A stretch of DNA of 64,000 nt from Macropodus opercularis (GCA_030770545.1 CM061092.1:19097501-19161500), one strand, 5' to 3'. Counted from the first letter of the stretch, positions 41,623 to 53,300 are shown. Program-made: numbers and translations. The notes: generated by a model not told the origin, from the letters alone.

Positions 41623-41695
41623 CGAGGTAGCCAGGAGTCGAACCTAGAATCTTCTGATCCGAAGTCAGACGCGTTATCCATTACGCCACTAGCCC
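41623..41695 (-). tRNA. tRNA-Arg-TCG: tRNA-Arg (TCG), acceptor mismatch
   Basis: C4-C69. Confidence 0.92.
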
Positions 41696-41794
41696 TGCTT
41701 TAGCTTGTGCACACATGTCGCAACATTGCCTGTACGCGATTGACAGCGACAAAGAGCATTGCATTGAACACCAAAACAAAGAAGAAGGTATCAG

Positions 41795-41866
41795 TGCCGT
41801 GACCCGGATTCGAACCGGGGTTGCTGCGGCCACAACGCAGAGTACTAACCACTATACGATCACGGC
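41795..41866 (-). tRNA. tRNA-His-GTG: tRNA-His (GTG)
   Basis: Canonical. Confidence 0.97.
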
Positions 41867-41938
41867 TGGGTTGCTGCAACTGTGCCTCCGTGCGAGGTAA
41901 ACAACTAGTCCTTATTACATCCAACTAAAGGCTGTTTT

Positions 41939-42011
41939 CGAGCTAGCCAGGAGTCGAACCTAGAATCTTCTGATCCGTAGTCAGACGCGTTATCCATTGC
42001 GCCACTAGCCC
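41939..42011 (-). tRNA. tRNA-Arg-ACG: tRNA-Arg (ACG)
   Basis: Canonical. Confidence 0.97.
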
Positions 42012-42420
42012 TGCGTTTGGGAGTGCATAGGTGTCACAATATTGCCTATACATCGTTGACAGGCAAACAAATATCTTCCCCCAGTTGTGGAGTTTGTCAG
42101 TTATCTGACAGTTTGCGAAGGTCGCAGGCGGCAAGAAAAGAAGCAGTAGTCATGTGTGTAGTTCTGAACTTTGCAACAACAAGCATAGCATTGAATGCAA
42201 TACATAATTGTCACAACATTGCATGTACCTGCTTAATATCGACAAAAATCTTCCTGCACGTACACGTTTACTGAGTTTGGCACTTATGTGACTGCTCGTG
42301 AAGGTTGCAGGTGTCAGAAAGTGGACCAGACGTCTTTGTGTGTAGTTGTAATCTTTGTAACAGGAAGCATAGCATTTAATGCAATGATCACCAAAACAAA
42401 CAAGTTAAGGGACGTCACAG

Positions 42421-42455
42421 TGACGAGACTGGGATTCGAACCGCAAATGCTGCAG
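42421..42455 (-). pseudogene. tRNA-His 3'-half pseudogene
   Basis: Same as 2683..2717. Confidence 0.73.
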
Positions 42456-42472
42456 TTTCTGACCGGCTCTCA

Positions 42473-42544
42473 AGCAGAGTGGCGCAGCGGAAGCGTGCTG
42501 GGCCCATAACCCAGAGGTCGATGGATCGAAACCATCCTCTGCTA
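42473..42544 (+). tRNA. tRNA-iMet-CAT: Initiator tRNA-Met (CAT)
   Basis: Canonical. Confidence 0.98.
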
Positions 42545-42763
42545 ATTGCGTTAGTGTTCGCCGTCAAGCTGTGTGATTAACACAGGGTATATGTTTTTGC
42601 CCTTTGCATTAAAGCACAAGTGTTCAGGGTTCTTTCCACCTCTTAATGGTTCAGCGATCTGTATGTAAAGCCACTGTGGACATTCCACCCCGAGTCGCCC
42701 GTCTCAGGCCAGCCTGGCATTAGTGCTTTCTTTGTTAGCCATGCATCAATTGCTTCCTTTTAA

Positions 42764-42845
42764 GGTAGTGTGGCCGAGTGGTCTAAGGCGCTGGATTTAG
42801 GCTCCAGTCTCAATTGAGGCGTGGGTTCAAATCCCACCGCTGCCA
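42764..42845 (+). tRNA. tRNA-Leu-TAG: tRNA-Leu (TAG)
   Basis: Canonical; T5 follows. Confidence 0.96.
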
Positions 42846-42929
42846 TTTTTGCATCTTCCGGGAGGCAATAGCAGGCAGTAATCTCCATGAACGTTTAGTG
42901 GGTGACTGGGCCGTCAAGCTTGACGTGTA

Positions 42930-42985
42930 GCTGGGTTTAGGCTCCAGTCCCAATTGAGGCATGGCTTCAAATCCAACCACTGAAA
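42930..42985 (+). pseudogene. 3'-half Leu-TAG pseudogene
   Basis: CCAACC variant. Confidence 0.78.
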
Positions 42986-43387
42986 TTTGCGTAGTTAGTC
43001 CGTGAGTGACTGAGCTTTGAAAGTTTTTTTAAAAAAAAATCAGATGGTGTTCATGAGAGAGAGCAGCTGACTGCAGTCCTTGAGAAGCCCGTTCAACTTA
43101 GCGTAGAGAGTCAACAGTGGTGTGACACGTGAGTGACCGAAAATGAGATACGCTCCTGCACTTCTGTTCACCTGCGGTTCATGACAAACTGATTGCAGTA
43201 GTTGGGATGAGAAACTAAAAGTTCTTGCACAAACTGTTTTGGTATCGCAGTCTGAGTGGTATTTTTCCAATGTTCTTCGGAGCGAAGGTGTGCGGCAATG
43301 GCACGGAGGACACGTGGTCAGCAAACCTTACCGTGGATTATGGAAGGCCTGCATGCAAAGACCACAACTTCCAAGACCTTTTTCTGT

Positions 43388-43450
43388 GGCAGTGTGGCCG
43401 AGCACCCAAGGCGCTGGATTAAGGCTCCAGTCTCATTTAAGGTGTGGGAT
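43388..43450 (+). pseudogene. Truncated Leu-AAG pseudogene
   Basis: Same as 754..816; AAAGCG flank. Confidence 0.83.
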
Positions 43451-44131
43451 CTCTTAGAAAGTTCTAAATTTATCAAAGCGTAACCTCACAATGTACAAAC
43501 TTTCAGGCGTGGTAAATTCTCGCATGAGTTCAAGTTTCTCACGAATCCACTAGTGCCCCATGTGTGCGATACTGCTTCACGCTGAGCTGTAACAATCAAG
43601 CAGGTTTTGTGGAAACACCTTTGGCCAGACACACACTTCTTTGTATAGTAAGTTTGGAGTTCAAGGATCCAAGAGGTTAGGTACAGTGTCATTTCTTTTT
43701 CGTGAACTGGTGCCTTTACACAGAACCAGTAGAAGCCTTTATTTCAAGGGGGCCCTAATGTGTAGGGGTTTCTCTTGTTTTTAAATCCGTCTGATTTGGA
43801 GAATCTATGAACAAGTAATGGTGTAGGAGGCTGTAAATTGTTCATTGTGAGTCAAAATCTACCTGCAAACACTTTAGAGTTAAGCTCTGTGTTTGAAAAT
43901 ACATTGCACCTAACCTCTTAGATCCTTGAACTCAAAACCTACTATACAATAAAGTGCGTGTCTGGTCAAAGGTACTTCCACAAAACCCACTTGACTGTTA
44001 GAGCTCAGCGTCAAGTAAAATTGTATGATCTGTATGTAAAGCCACTATGGATATTCCACCCTGAGTCGCCTGTCTTAGGTCACACTGGCGTAATTGCTTT
44101 TTTGCTTTGCTTTGCTTTGCTTTGCTTTTAA

Positions 44132-44213
44132 GGTAGTGTGGCCGAGTGGTCTAAGGCGCTCGATTAAGGCTCCAGTCTCATTTGAGGCGTGGGTTCAAAT
44201 CCCACCACTGCCA
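44132..44213 (+). tRNA. tRNA-Leu-AAG: tRNA-Leu (AAG), anticodon-stem mismatch
   Basis: C29-C41. The T7 run at 44457 is the nearest terminator, about 245 bp on. Confidence 0.9.
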
Positions 44214-44528
44214 AAACGCTCTGAGGCCAACAAAGTGTAACCTCTCAAAGTGCAGACATGTAGCGAATTCCCGTACGACTTCAAGTTTCTCATGAATCCA
44301 CTAGTGCCCCATGTGTATGATTCTACCTCACGCTGAGCCGTATCAATCAAGTAGGTTGTGTGGAAGCACCTTTGGTTGCACTCTGAGCTATACCTGCGTA
44401 GGCATTGTCCACACACTTCTTTGTATTATAGGTTTGGAGCTTGGGTACAATACAATTTTTTTCTCCTAAGCTTCTGCCATTACACGGAACACTTAACTAC
44501 ACCCTAGTAGTAAACTAAAGGCTGTTTT

Positions 44529-44601
44529 CGAGGTAGCCAGGAGTCGAACCTAGAATCTTCTGATCCGAAGTCAGACGCGTTATCCATTACGCCACTAGCC
44601 C
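44529..44601 (-). tRNA. tRNA-Arg-TCG: tRNA-Arg (TCG), acceptor mismatch
   Basis: C4-C69. Confidence 0.92.
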
Positions 44602-44700
44602 TGCTTTAGCTTGTGCACACATGTCGCAACATTGCCTGTACGCGATTGACAGCGACAAAGAGCATTGCATTGAACACCAAAACAAAGAAGAAGGTATCAG

Positions 44701-44772
44701 TGCCGTGACCCGGATTCGAACCGGGGTTGCTGCGGCCACAACGCAGAGTACTAACCACTATACGATCACGGC
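44701..44772 (-). tRNA. tRNA-His-GTG: tRNA-His (GTG)
   Basis: Canonical. Confidence 0.97.
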
Positions 44773-44844
44773 TGGGTTGCTGCAACTGTGCCTCCGTGCG
44801 AGGTAAACAACTAGTCCTTATTACATCCAACTAAAGGCTGTTTT

Positions 44845-44917
44845 CGAGCTAGCCAGGAGTCGAACCTAGAATCTTCTGATCCGTAGTCAGACGCGTTATC
44901 CATTGCGCCACTAGCCC
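44845..44917 (-). tRNA. tRNA-Arg-ACG: tRNA-Arg (ACG)
   Basis: Canonical. Confidence 0.97.
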
Positions 44918-45326
44918 TGCGTTTGGGAGTGCATAGGTGTCACAATATTGCCTATACATCGTTGACAGGCAAACAAATATCTTCCCCCAGTTGTGGAGTT
45001 TGTCAGTTATCTGACAGTTTGCGAAGGTCGCAGGCGGCAAGAAAAGAAGCAGTAGTCATGTGTGTAGTTCTGAACTTTGCAACAACAAGCATAGCATTGA
45101 ATGCAATACATAATTGTCACAACATTGCATGTACCTGCTTAATATCGACAAAAATCTTCCTGCACGTACACGTTTACTGAGTTTGGCACTTATGTGACTG
45201 CTCGTGAAGGTTGCAGGTGTCAGAAAGTGGACCAGACGTCTTTGTGTGTAGTTGTAATCTTTGTAACAGGAAGCATAGCATTTAATGCAATGATCACCAA
45301 AACAAACAAGTTAAGGGACGTCACAG

Positions 45327-45361
45327 TGACGAGACTGGGATTCGAACCGCAAATGCTGCAG
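45327..45361 (-). pseudogene. tRNA-His 3'-half pseudogene
   Basis: Same as 2683..2717. Confidence 0.73.
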
Positions 45362-45378
45362 TTTCTGACCGGCTCTCA

Positions 45379-45450
45379 AGCAGAGTGGCGCAGCGGAAGC
45401 GTGCTGGGCCCATAACCCAGAGGTCGATGGATCGAAACCATCCTCTGCTA
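45379..45450 (+). tRNA. tRNA-iMet-CAT: Initiator tRNA-Met (CAT)
   Basis: Canonical. Confidence 0.98.
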
Positions 45451-45669
45451 ATTGCGTTAGTGTTCGCCGTCAAGCTGTGTGATTAACACAGGGTATATGT
45501 TTTTGCCCTTTGCATTAAAGCACAAGTGTTCAGGGTTCTTTCCACCTCTTAATGGTTCAGCGATCTGTATGTAAAGCCACTGTGGACATTCCACCCCGAG
45601 TCGCCCGTCTCAGGCCAGCCTGGCATTAGTGCTTTCTTTGTTAGCCATGCATCAATTGCTTCCTTTTAA

Positions 45670-45751
45670 GGTAGTGTGGCCGAGTGGTCTAAGGCGCTGG
45701 ATTTAGGCTCCAGTCTCAATTGAGGCGTGGGTTCAAATCCCACCGCTGCCA
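45670..45751 (+). tRNA. tRNA-Leu-TAG: tRNA-Leu (TAG)
   Basis: Canonical; T5 follows. Confidence 0.96.
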
Positions 45752-45835
45752 TTTTTGCATCTTCCGGGAGGCAATAGCAGGCAGTAATCTCCATGAACGT
45801 TTAGTGGGTGACTGGGCCGTCAAGCTTGACGTGTA

Positions 45836-45891
45836 GCTGGGTTTAGGCTCCAGTCCCAATTGAGGCATGGCTTCAAATCCAACCACTGAAA
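45836..45891 (+). pseudogene. 3'-half Leu-TAG pseudogene
   Basis: CCAACC variant. Confidence 0.78.
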
Positions 45892-46293
45892 TTTGCGTAG
45901 TTAGTCCGTGAGTGACTGAGCTTTGAAAGTTTTTTTAAAAAAAAATCAGATGGTGTTCATGAGAGAGAGCAGCTGACTGCAGTCCTTGAGAAGCCCGTTC
46001 AACTTAGCGTAGAGAGTCAACAGTGGTGTGACACGTGAGTGACCGAAAATGAGATACGCTCCTGCACTTCTGTTCACCTGCGGTTCATGACAAACTGATT
46101 GCAGTAGTTGGGATGAGAAACTAAAAGTTCTTGCACAAACTGTTTTGGTATCGCAGTCTGAGTGGTATTTTTCCAATGTTCTTCGGAGCGAAGGTGTGCG
46201 GCAATGGCACGGAGGACACGTGGTCAGCAAACCTTACCGTGGATTATGGAAGGCCTGCATGCAAAGACCACAACTTCCAAGACCTTTTTCTGT

Positions 46294-46356
46294 GGCAGTG
46301 TGGCCGAGCACCCAAGGCGCTGGATTAAGGCTCCAGTCTCATTTAAGGTGTGGGAT
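46294..46356 (+). pseudogene. Truncated Leu-AAG pseudogene
   Basis: Same as 754..816. Confidence 0.83.
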
Positions 46357-47027
46357 CTCTTAGAAAGTTCTAAATTTATCAAAACGTAACCTCACAATGT
46401 ACAAACTTTCAGGCGTGGTAAATTCTCGCATGAGTTCAAGTTTCTCACGAATCCACTAGTGCCCCATGTGTGCGATACTGCTTCACGCTGAGCTGTAACA
46501 ATCAAGCAGGTTTTGTGGAAACACCTTTGGCCAGACACACACTTCTTTGTATAGTAAGTTTGGAGTTCAAGGATCCAAGAGGTTAGGTACAGTGTCATTT
46601 CTTTTTCGTGAACTGGTGCCTTTACACAGAACCAGTAGAAGCCTTTATTTCAAGGGGGCCCTAATGTGTAGGGGTTTCTCTTGTTTTTAAATCCGTCTGA
46701 TTTGGAGAATCTATGAACAAGTAATGGTGTAGGAGGCTGTAAATTGTTCATTGTGAGTCAAAATCTACCTGCAAACACTTTAGAGTTAAGCTCTGTGTTT
46801 GAAAATACATTGCACCTAACCTCTTAGATCCTTGAACTCAAAACCTACTATACAATAAAGTGCGTGTCTGGTCAAAGGTACTTCCACAAAACCCACTTGA
46901 CTGTTAGAGCTCAGCGTCAAGTAAAATTGTATGATCTGTATGTAAAGCCACTATGGATATTCCACCCTGAGTCGCCTGTCTTAGGTCACACTGGCGTAAT
47001 TGCTTTTTTGCTTTGCTTTGCTTTTAA

Positions 47028-47109
47028 GGTAGTGTGGCCGAGTGGTCTAAGGCGCTCGATTAAGGCTCCAGTCTCATTTGAGGCGTGGGTTCAAATCCCA
47101 CCACTGCCA
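47028..47109 (+). tRNA. tRNA-Leu-AAG: tRNA-Leu (AAG), anticodon-stem mismatch
   Basis: C29-C41; AAAGCGTAACC flank. Confidence 0.9.
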
Positions 47110-47424
47110 AAACGCTCTGAGGCCAACAAAGCGTAACCTCTCAAAGTGCAGACATGTAGCGAATTCCCGTACGACTTCAAGTTTCTCATGAATCCACTAG
47201 TGCCCCATGTGTATGATTCTACCTCACGCTGAGCCGTATCAATCAAGTAGGTTGTGTGGAAGCACCTTTGGTTGCACTCTGAGCTATACCTGCGTAGGCA
47301 TTGTCCACACACTTCTTTGTATTATAGGTTTGGAGCTTGGGTACAATACAATTTCTTTCTCCTAAGCTTCTGCCATTACACGGAACACTTAACTACACCC
47401 TAGTAGTAAACTAAAGGCTGTTTT

Positions 47425-47497
47425 CGAGCTAGCCAGGAGTCGAACCTAGAATCTTCTGATCCGAAGTCAGACGCTTTAGCCATTACGCCACTAGCCC
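47425..47497 (-). tRNA. tRNA-Arg-TCG: tRNA-Arg (TCG), D-stem variant
   Basis: G12-A23. Confidence 0.92.
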
Positions 47498-47596
47498 TGC
47501 TTTAGCTTGTGCACACATGTCGCAACATTGCCTGTACGCGATTGACAGCGACAAAGAGCATTGCATTGAACACCAACACAAAGAAGAAGGTATCAG

Positions 47597-47668
47597 TGCC
47601 GTGACCCGGATTCGAACCGGGGTTGCTGCGGCCACAACGCAGAGTACTAACCACTATACGATCACGGC
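47597..47668 (-). tRNA. tRNA-His-GTG: tRNA-His (GTG), broken terminator
   Basis: Canonical gene. Downstream TTTGTTTTGG has become TTTGTGTTGG, so the T4 terminator is lost in this unit only. Confidence 0.96.
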
Positions 47669-47740
47669 TGGGTTGCTGCAACTGTGCCTCCGTGCGAGGT
47701 AAACAACTAGTCCTTATTACATCCAACTAAAGGCTGTTTT

Positions 47741-47813
47741 CGAGCTAGCCAGGAGTTGAACCTAGAATCTTCTGATCCGTAGTCAGACGCGTTATCCATT
47801 GCGCCACTAGCCC
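47741..47813 (-). tRNA. tRNA-Arg-ACG: tRNA-Arg (ACG)
   Basis: A57 T-loop form. Confidence 0.96.
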
Positions 47814-48222
47814 TGCGTTTGGGAGTGCATAGGTGTCACAATATTGCCTATACATCGTTGACAGGCAAACAAATATCTTCCCCCAGTTGTGGAGTTTGTC
47901 AGTTATCTGACAGTTTGCGAAGGTCGCAGGCGGCAAGAAAAGAAGCAGTAGTCATGTGTGTAGTTCTGAACTTTGCAACAACAAGCATAGCATTGAATGC
48001 AATACATAATTGTCACAACATTGCATGTACCTGCTTAATATCGACAAAAATCTTCCTGCATGTACACGTTTACTGAGTTTGGCACTTATGTGACTGCTCG
48101 TGAAGGTTGCAGGTGTCAGAAAGTGGACCAGACGTCTTTGTGTGTAGTTGTAATCTTTGTAACAGGAAGCATAGCATTTAATGCAATGATCACCAAAACA
48201 AACAAGTTAAGGGACGTCACAG

Positions 48223-48257
48223 TGACGAGACTGGGATTCGAACCGCAAATGCTGCAG
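48223..48257 (-). pseudogene. tRNA-His 3'-half pseudogene
   Basis: Same as 2683..2717. Confidence 0.73.
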
Positions 48258-48274
48258 TTTCTGACCGGCTCTCA

Positions 48275-48346
48275 AGCAGAGTGGCGCAGCGGAAGCGTGC
48301 TGGGCCCATAACCCAGAGGTCGATGGATCTAAACCATCCTCTGCTA
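48275..48346 (+). tRNA. tRNA-iMet-CAT: Initiator tRNA-Met (CAT), T-loop variant
   Basis: G57 to T. Confidence 0.93.
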
Positions 48347-48565
48347 ATTGCGTTAGTGTTCGCCGTCAAGCTGTGTGATTAACACAGGGTATATGTTTTT
48401 GCCCTTTGCATTAAAGCACAAGTGTTCAGGGTTCTTTCCACCTCTTAATGGTTCAGCGATCTGTATGTAAAGCCACTGTGGACATTCCACCCCGAGTCGC
48501 CCCTCTCAGGCCAGCCTGGCATTAGTGCTTTCTTTGTTAGCCATGCATCAATTGCTTCCTTTTAA

Positions 48566-48647
48566 GGTAGTGTGGCCGAGTGGTCTAAGGCGCTGGATTT
48601 AGGCTCCAGTCTCAATTGAGGCGTGGGTTCAAATCCCACCGCTGCCA
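48566..48647 (+). tRNA. tRNA-Leu-TAG: tRNA-Leu (TAG), broken terminator
   Basis: Canonical gene; TCTTT flank. Confidence 0.95.
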
Positions 48648-48731
48648 TCTTTGCATCTTCCGGGAGGCAATAGCAGGCAGTAATCTCCATGAACGTTTAG
48701 TGGGTGACTGGGCCGTCAAGCTTGACGTGTA

Positions 48732-48787
48732 GCTGGGTTTAGGCTCCAGTCCCAATTGAGGCATGGCTTCAAATCCAACCACTGAAA
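48732..48787 (+). pseudogene. 3'-half Leu-TAG pseudogene
   Basis: CCAACC variant. Confidence 0.78.
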
Positions 48788-49190
48788 TTTGCGTAGTTAG
48801 TCCGTGAGTGACTGAGCTTTGAAAGTTTTTAAAAAAAAAAAATCAGATGGTGTTCATGAGAGAGAGCAGCTGACTGCAGTCCTTGAGAAGCCCGTTCAAC
48901 TTAGCGTAGAGAGTCAACAGTGGTGTGACACGTGAGTGACCGAAAATGAGATACGCTCCTGCACTTCTGTTCACCTGCGGTTCATGACAAACTGATTGCA
49001 GTAGTTGGGATGAGAAACTAAAAGTTCTTGCACAAACTGTTTTGGTATCGCAGTCTGAGTGGTATTTTTCCAATGTTCTTCGGAGCGAAGGTGTGCGGCA
49101 ATGGCACGGAGGACACGTGGTCAGCAAACCTTACCGTGGATTATGGAAGGCCTGCATGCAAAGACCACAACTTCCAAGACCTTTTTCTGT

Positions 49191-49253
49191 GGCAGTGTGG
49201 CCGAGCACCCAAGGCGCTGGATTAAGGCTCCAGTCTCATTTAAGGTGTGGGAT
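49191..49253 (+). pseudogene. Truncated Leu-AAG pseudogene
   Basis: Same as 754..816; AAAGCG flank. Confidence 0.83.
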
Positions 49254-49934
49254 CTCTTAGAAAGTTCTAAATTTATCAAAGCGTAACCTCACAATGTACA
49301 AACTTTCAGGCGTGGTAAATTCTCGCATGAGTTCAAGTTTCTCACGAATCCACTAGTGCCCCATGTGTGCGATACTGCTTCACGCTGAGCTGTAACAATC
49401 AAGCAGGTTTTGTGGAAACACCTTTGGCCAGACACACACTTCTTTGTATAGTAAGTTTGGAGTTCAAGGATCCAAGAGGTTAGGTACAGTGTCATTTCTT
49501 TTTCGTGAACTGGTGCCTTTACACAGAACCAGTAGAAGCCTTTATTTCAAGGGGGCCCTAATGTGTAGGGGTTTCTCTTGTTTTTAAATCCGTCTGATTT
49601 GGAGAATCTATGAACAAGTAATGGTGTAGGAGGCTGTAAATTGTTCATTGTGAGTCAAAATCTACCTGCAAACACTTTAGAGTTAAGCTCTGTGTTTGAA
49701 AATACATTGCACCTAACCTCTTAGATCCTTGAACTCAAAACCTACTATACAATAAAGTGCGTGTCTGGTCAAAGGTACTTCCACAAAACCCACTTGACTG
49801 TTAGAGCTCAGCGTCAAGTAAAATTGTATGATCTGTATGTAAAGCCACTATGGATATTCCACCCTGAGTCGCCTGTCTTAGGTCACACTGGCGTAATTGC
49901 TTTTTTGCTTTGCTTTGCTATGCTTTGCTTTTAA

Positions 49935-50016
49935 GGTAGTGTGGCCGAGTGGTCTAAGGCGCTCGATTAAGGCTCCAGTCTCATTTGAGGCGTGGGTTCA
50001 AATCCCACCACTGCCA
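49935..50016 (+). tRNA. tRNA-Leu-AAG: tRNA-Leu (AAG), anticodon-stem mismatch
   Basis: C29-C41; AAAGTGTAACC flank. Confidence 0.9.
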
Positions 50017-50331
50017 AAACGCTCTGAGGCCAACAAAGTGTAACCTCTCAAAGTGCAGACATGTAGCGAATTCCCGTACGACTTCAAGTTTCTCATGAAT
50101 CCACTAGTGCCCCATGTGTATGATTCTACCTCACGCTGAGCCGTATCAATCAAGTAGGTTGTGTGGAAGCACCTTTGGTTGCACTCTGAGCTATACCTGC
50201 GTAGGCATTGTCCACACACTTCTTTGTATTATAGGTTTGGAGCTTGGGTACAATACAATTTCTTTCTCCTAAGCTTCTGCCATTACACGGAACACTTAAC
50301 TACACCCTAGCAGTAAACTAAAGGCTGTTTT

Positions 50332-50404
50332 CGAGGTAGCCAGGAGTCGAACCTAGAATCTTCTGATCCGAAGTCAGACGCGTTATCCATTACGCCACTA
50401 GCCC
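50332..50404 (-). tRNA. tRNA-Arg-TCG: tRNA-Arg (TCG), acceptor mismatch
   Basis: C4-C69. Confidence 0.92.
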
Positions 50405-50503
50405 TGCTTTAGCTTGTGCACACATGTCGCAACATTGCCTGTACGCGATTGACAGCGACAAAGAGCATTGCATTGAACACCAAAACAAAGAAGAAGGTAT
50501 CAG

Positions 50504-50575
50504 TGCCGTGACCCGGATTCGAACCGGGGTTGCTGCGGCCACAACGCAGAGTACTAACCACTATACGATCACGGC
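50504..50575 (-). tRNA. tRNA-His-GTG: tRNA-His (GTG)
   Basis: Canonical. Confidence 0.97.
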
Positions 50576-50647
50576 TGGGTTGCTGCAACTGTGCCTCCGT
50601 GCGAGGTAAACAACTAGTCCTTATTACATTCAGCTAAAGGCTGTTTT

Positions 50648-50720
50648 CGAGCTAGCCAGGAGTCGAACCTAGAATCTTCTGATCCGTAGTCAAACGCGTT
50701 ATCCATTGCGCCACTAGCCC
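50648..50720 (-). tRNA. tRNA-Arg-ACG: tRNA-Arg (ACG)
   Basis: T28-G42 wobble, without the C7 change of unit 8. Confidence 0.95.
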
Positions 50721-51129
50721 TGCGTTTGGGAGTGCATAGGTGTCACAATATTGCCTATACATCGTTGACAGGCAAACAAATATCTTCCCCCAGTTGTGGA
50801 GTTTGTCAGTTATCTGACAGTTTGCGAAGGTCGCAGGCGGCAAGAAAAGAAGCAGTAGTCATGTGTGTAGTTCTGAACTTTGCAACAACAAGCATAGCAT
50901 TGAATGCAATACATAATTGTCACAACATTGCATGTACCTGCTTAATATCGACAAAAATCTTCCTGCACGTACACGTTTACTGAGTTTGGCACTTATGTGA
51001 CTGCTCGTGAAGGTTGCAGGTGTCAGAAAGTGGACCAGACGTCTTTGTGTGTAGTTGTAATCTTTGTAACAGGAAGCATAGCATTTAATGCAATGATCAC
51101 CAAAACAAACAAGTTAAGGGACGTCACAG

Positions 51130-51164
51130 TGACGAGACTGGGATTCGAACCGTAAATGCTGCAG
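51130..51164 (-). pseudogene. tRNA-His 3'-half pseudogene
   Basis: CATTTACGG form as in unit 8. Confidence 0.73.
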
Positions 51165-51181
51165 TTTCTGACCGGCTCTCA

Positions 51182-51253
51182 AGCAGAGTGGCGCAGCGGA
51201 AGCGTGCTGGGCCCATAACCCAGAGGTCGATGGATCGAAACCATCCTCTGCTA
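51182..51253 (+). tRNA. tRNA-iMet-CAT: Initiator tRNA-Met (CAT)
   Basis: Canonical. Confidence 0.98.
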
Positions 51254-51472
51254 ATTGCGTTAGTGTTCGCCGTCAAGCTGTGTGATTAACACAGGGTATA
51301 TGTTTTTGCCCTTTGCATTAAAGCACAAGTGTTCAGGGTTCTTTCCACCTCTTAATGGTTCAGCGATCTGTATGTAAAGTCACTGTGGACATTCCACCCT
51401 GAGTCGCCCGTCTCAGGCCAGCCTGGCATTAGTGCTTTCTTTGTTAGCCATGCATCAATTGCTTCCTTTTAA

Positions 51473-51554
51473 GGTAGTGTGGCCGAGTGGTCTAAGGCGC
51501 TGGATTTAGGCTCCAGTCTCAATTGAGGCGTGGGTTCAAATCCCACCGCTGCCA
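51473..51554 (+). tRNA. tRNA-Leu-TAG: tRNA-Leu (TAG)
   Basis: Canonical; T5 follows. Confidence 0.96.
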
Positions 51555-51638
51555 TTTTTGCATCTTCCGGGAGGCAATAGCAGGCAGTAATCTCCATGAA
51601 CGTTTAGTGGGTGACTGGGCCGTCAAGCTTGACGTGTA

Positions 51639-51694
51639 GCTGGGTTTAGGCTCCAGTCCCAATTGAGGCATGGCTTCAAATCCAACCACTGAAA
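51639..51694 (+). pseudogene. 3'-half Leu-TAG pseudogene
   Basis: CCAACC variant. Confidence 0.78.
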
Positions 51695-52096
51695 TTTGCG
51701 TAGTTAGTCCGTGAGTGACTGAGCTTTGAAAGTTTTTTAAAAAAAAAATCAGATGGTGTTCATGAGAGAGAGCAGCTGACTGCAGTCCTTGAGAAGCCCG
51801 TTCAACTTAGCGTAGAGAGTCAACAGTGGTGTGACACGTGAGTGACCGAAAATGAGATACGCTCCTGCACTTCTGTTCACCTGCGGTTCATGACAAACTG
51901 ATTGCAGTAGTTGGGATGAGAAACTAAAAGTTCTTGCACAAACTGTTTTGGTATCGCAGTCTGAGTGGTATTTTTCCAATGTTCTTCGGAGCGAAGGTGT
52001 GCGGCAATGGCACGGAGGACACGTGGTCAGCAAACCTTACCGTGGATTATGGAAGGCCTGCATGCAAAGACCACAACTTCCAAGACCTTTTTCTGT

Positions 52097-52159
52097 GGCA
52101 GTGTGGCCGAGCACCCAAGGCGCTGGATTAAGGCTCCAGTCTCATTTAAGGTGTGGGAT
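52097..52159 (+). pseudogene. Truncated Leu-AAG pseudogene
   Basis: Same as 754..816. Confidence 0.83.
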
Positions 52160-52830
52160 CTCTTAGAAAGTTCTAAATTTATCAAAACGTAACCTCACAA
52201 TGTACAAACTTTCAGGCGTGGTAAATTCTCGCATGAGTTCAAGTTTCTCACGAATCCACTAGTGCCCCATGTGTGCGATACTGCTTCACGCTGAGCTGTA
52301 ACAATCAAGCAGGTTTTGTGGAAACACCTTTGGCCAGACACACACTTCTTTGTATAGTAAGTTTGGAGTTCAAGGATCCAAGAGGTTAGGTACAGTGTCA
52401 TTTCTTTTTCGTGAACTGGTGCCTTTACACAGAACCAGTAGAAGCCTTTATTTCAAGGGGGCCCTAATGTGTAGGGGTTTCTCTTGTTTTTAAATCCGTC
52501 TGATTTGGAGAATCTATGAACAAGTAATGGTGTAGGAGGCTGTAAATTGTTCATTGTGAGTCAAAATCTACCTGCAAACACTTTAGAGTTAAGCTCTGTG
52601 TTTGAAAATACATTGCACCTAACCTCTTAGATCCTTGAACTCAAAACCTACTATACAATAAAGTGCGTGTCTGGTCAAAGGTACTTCCACAAAACCCACT
52701 TGACTGTTAGAGCTCAGCGTCAAGTAAAATTGTATGATCTGTATGTAAAGCCACTATGGATATTCCACCCTGAGTCGCCTGTCTTAGGTCACACTGGCGT
52801 AATTGCTTTTTTGCTTTGCTTTGCTTTTAA

Positions 52831-52912
52831 GGTAGTGTGGCCGAGTGGTCTAAGGCGCTCGATTAAGGCTCCAGTCTCATTTGAGGCGTGGGTTCAAATC
52901 CCACCACTGCCA
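52831..52912 (+). tRNA. tRNA-Leu-AAG: tRNA-Leu (AAG), anticodon-stem mismatch
   Basis: C29-C41; AAAGCACAACC flank. Confidence 0.9.
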
Positions 52913-53227
52913 AAACGCTCTGAGGCCAACAAAGCACAACCTCTCAAAGTGCAGACATGTAGCGAATTCCCGTACGACTTCAAGTTTCTCATGAATCCAC
53001 TAGTGCCCCATGTGTATGATTCTACCTCACGCTGAGCCGTATCAATCAAGTAGGTTGTGTGGAAGCACCTTTGGTTGCACTCTGAGCTATACCTGCGTAG
53101 GCATTGTCCACACACTTCTTTGTATTATAGGTTTGGAGCTTGGGTACAATACAATTTCTTTCTCCTAAGCTTCTGCCATTACACGGAACACTTAACTACA
53201 CCCTAGTAGTAAACTAAAGGCTGTTTT

Positions 53228-53300
53228 CGAGCTAGCCAGGAGTCGAACCTAGAATCTTCTGATCCGAAGTCAGACGCTTTAGCCATTACGCCACTAGCCC
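53228..53300 (-). tRNA. tRNA-Arg-TCG: tRNA-Arg (TCG), D-stem variant
   Basis: G12-A23. Confidence 0.92.

Larger units (their letters stand above)
39730..42635 (+). repeat. Array unit 10 (2906 bp)
   Basis: Basic unit with a four-copy TTTGC run; nearly identical to unit 11 and close to unit 17. Confidence 0.95.
42636..45541 (+). repeat. Array unit 11 (2906 bp)
   Basis: Neighbouring near-copy of unit 10. It differs for example by ACAATTTTTTTC at 44453, where others have ACAATTTCTTTC. That makes a T7 run between the convergent Leu-AAG and Arg-TCG genes. Confidence 0.95.
45542..48437 (+). repeat. Array unit 12 (2896 bp)
   Basis: Basic unit; two-copy TTTGC run; the His 5' side spacer has ACCAACACAAAG at 47572 where others have ACCAAAACAAAG. 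Confidence 0.95.
48438..51344 (+). repeat. Array unit 13 (2907 bp)
   Basis: Basic unit; end matches unit 8. The TTTGC run is interrupted (TATGC at 49920), and ACATTCAGC replaces ACATCCAAC near 50627. Confidence 0.95.
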
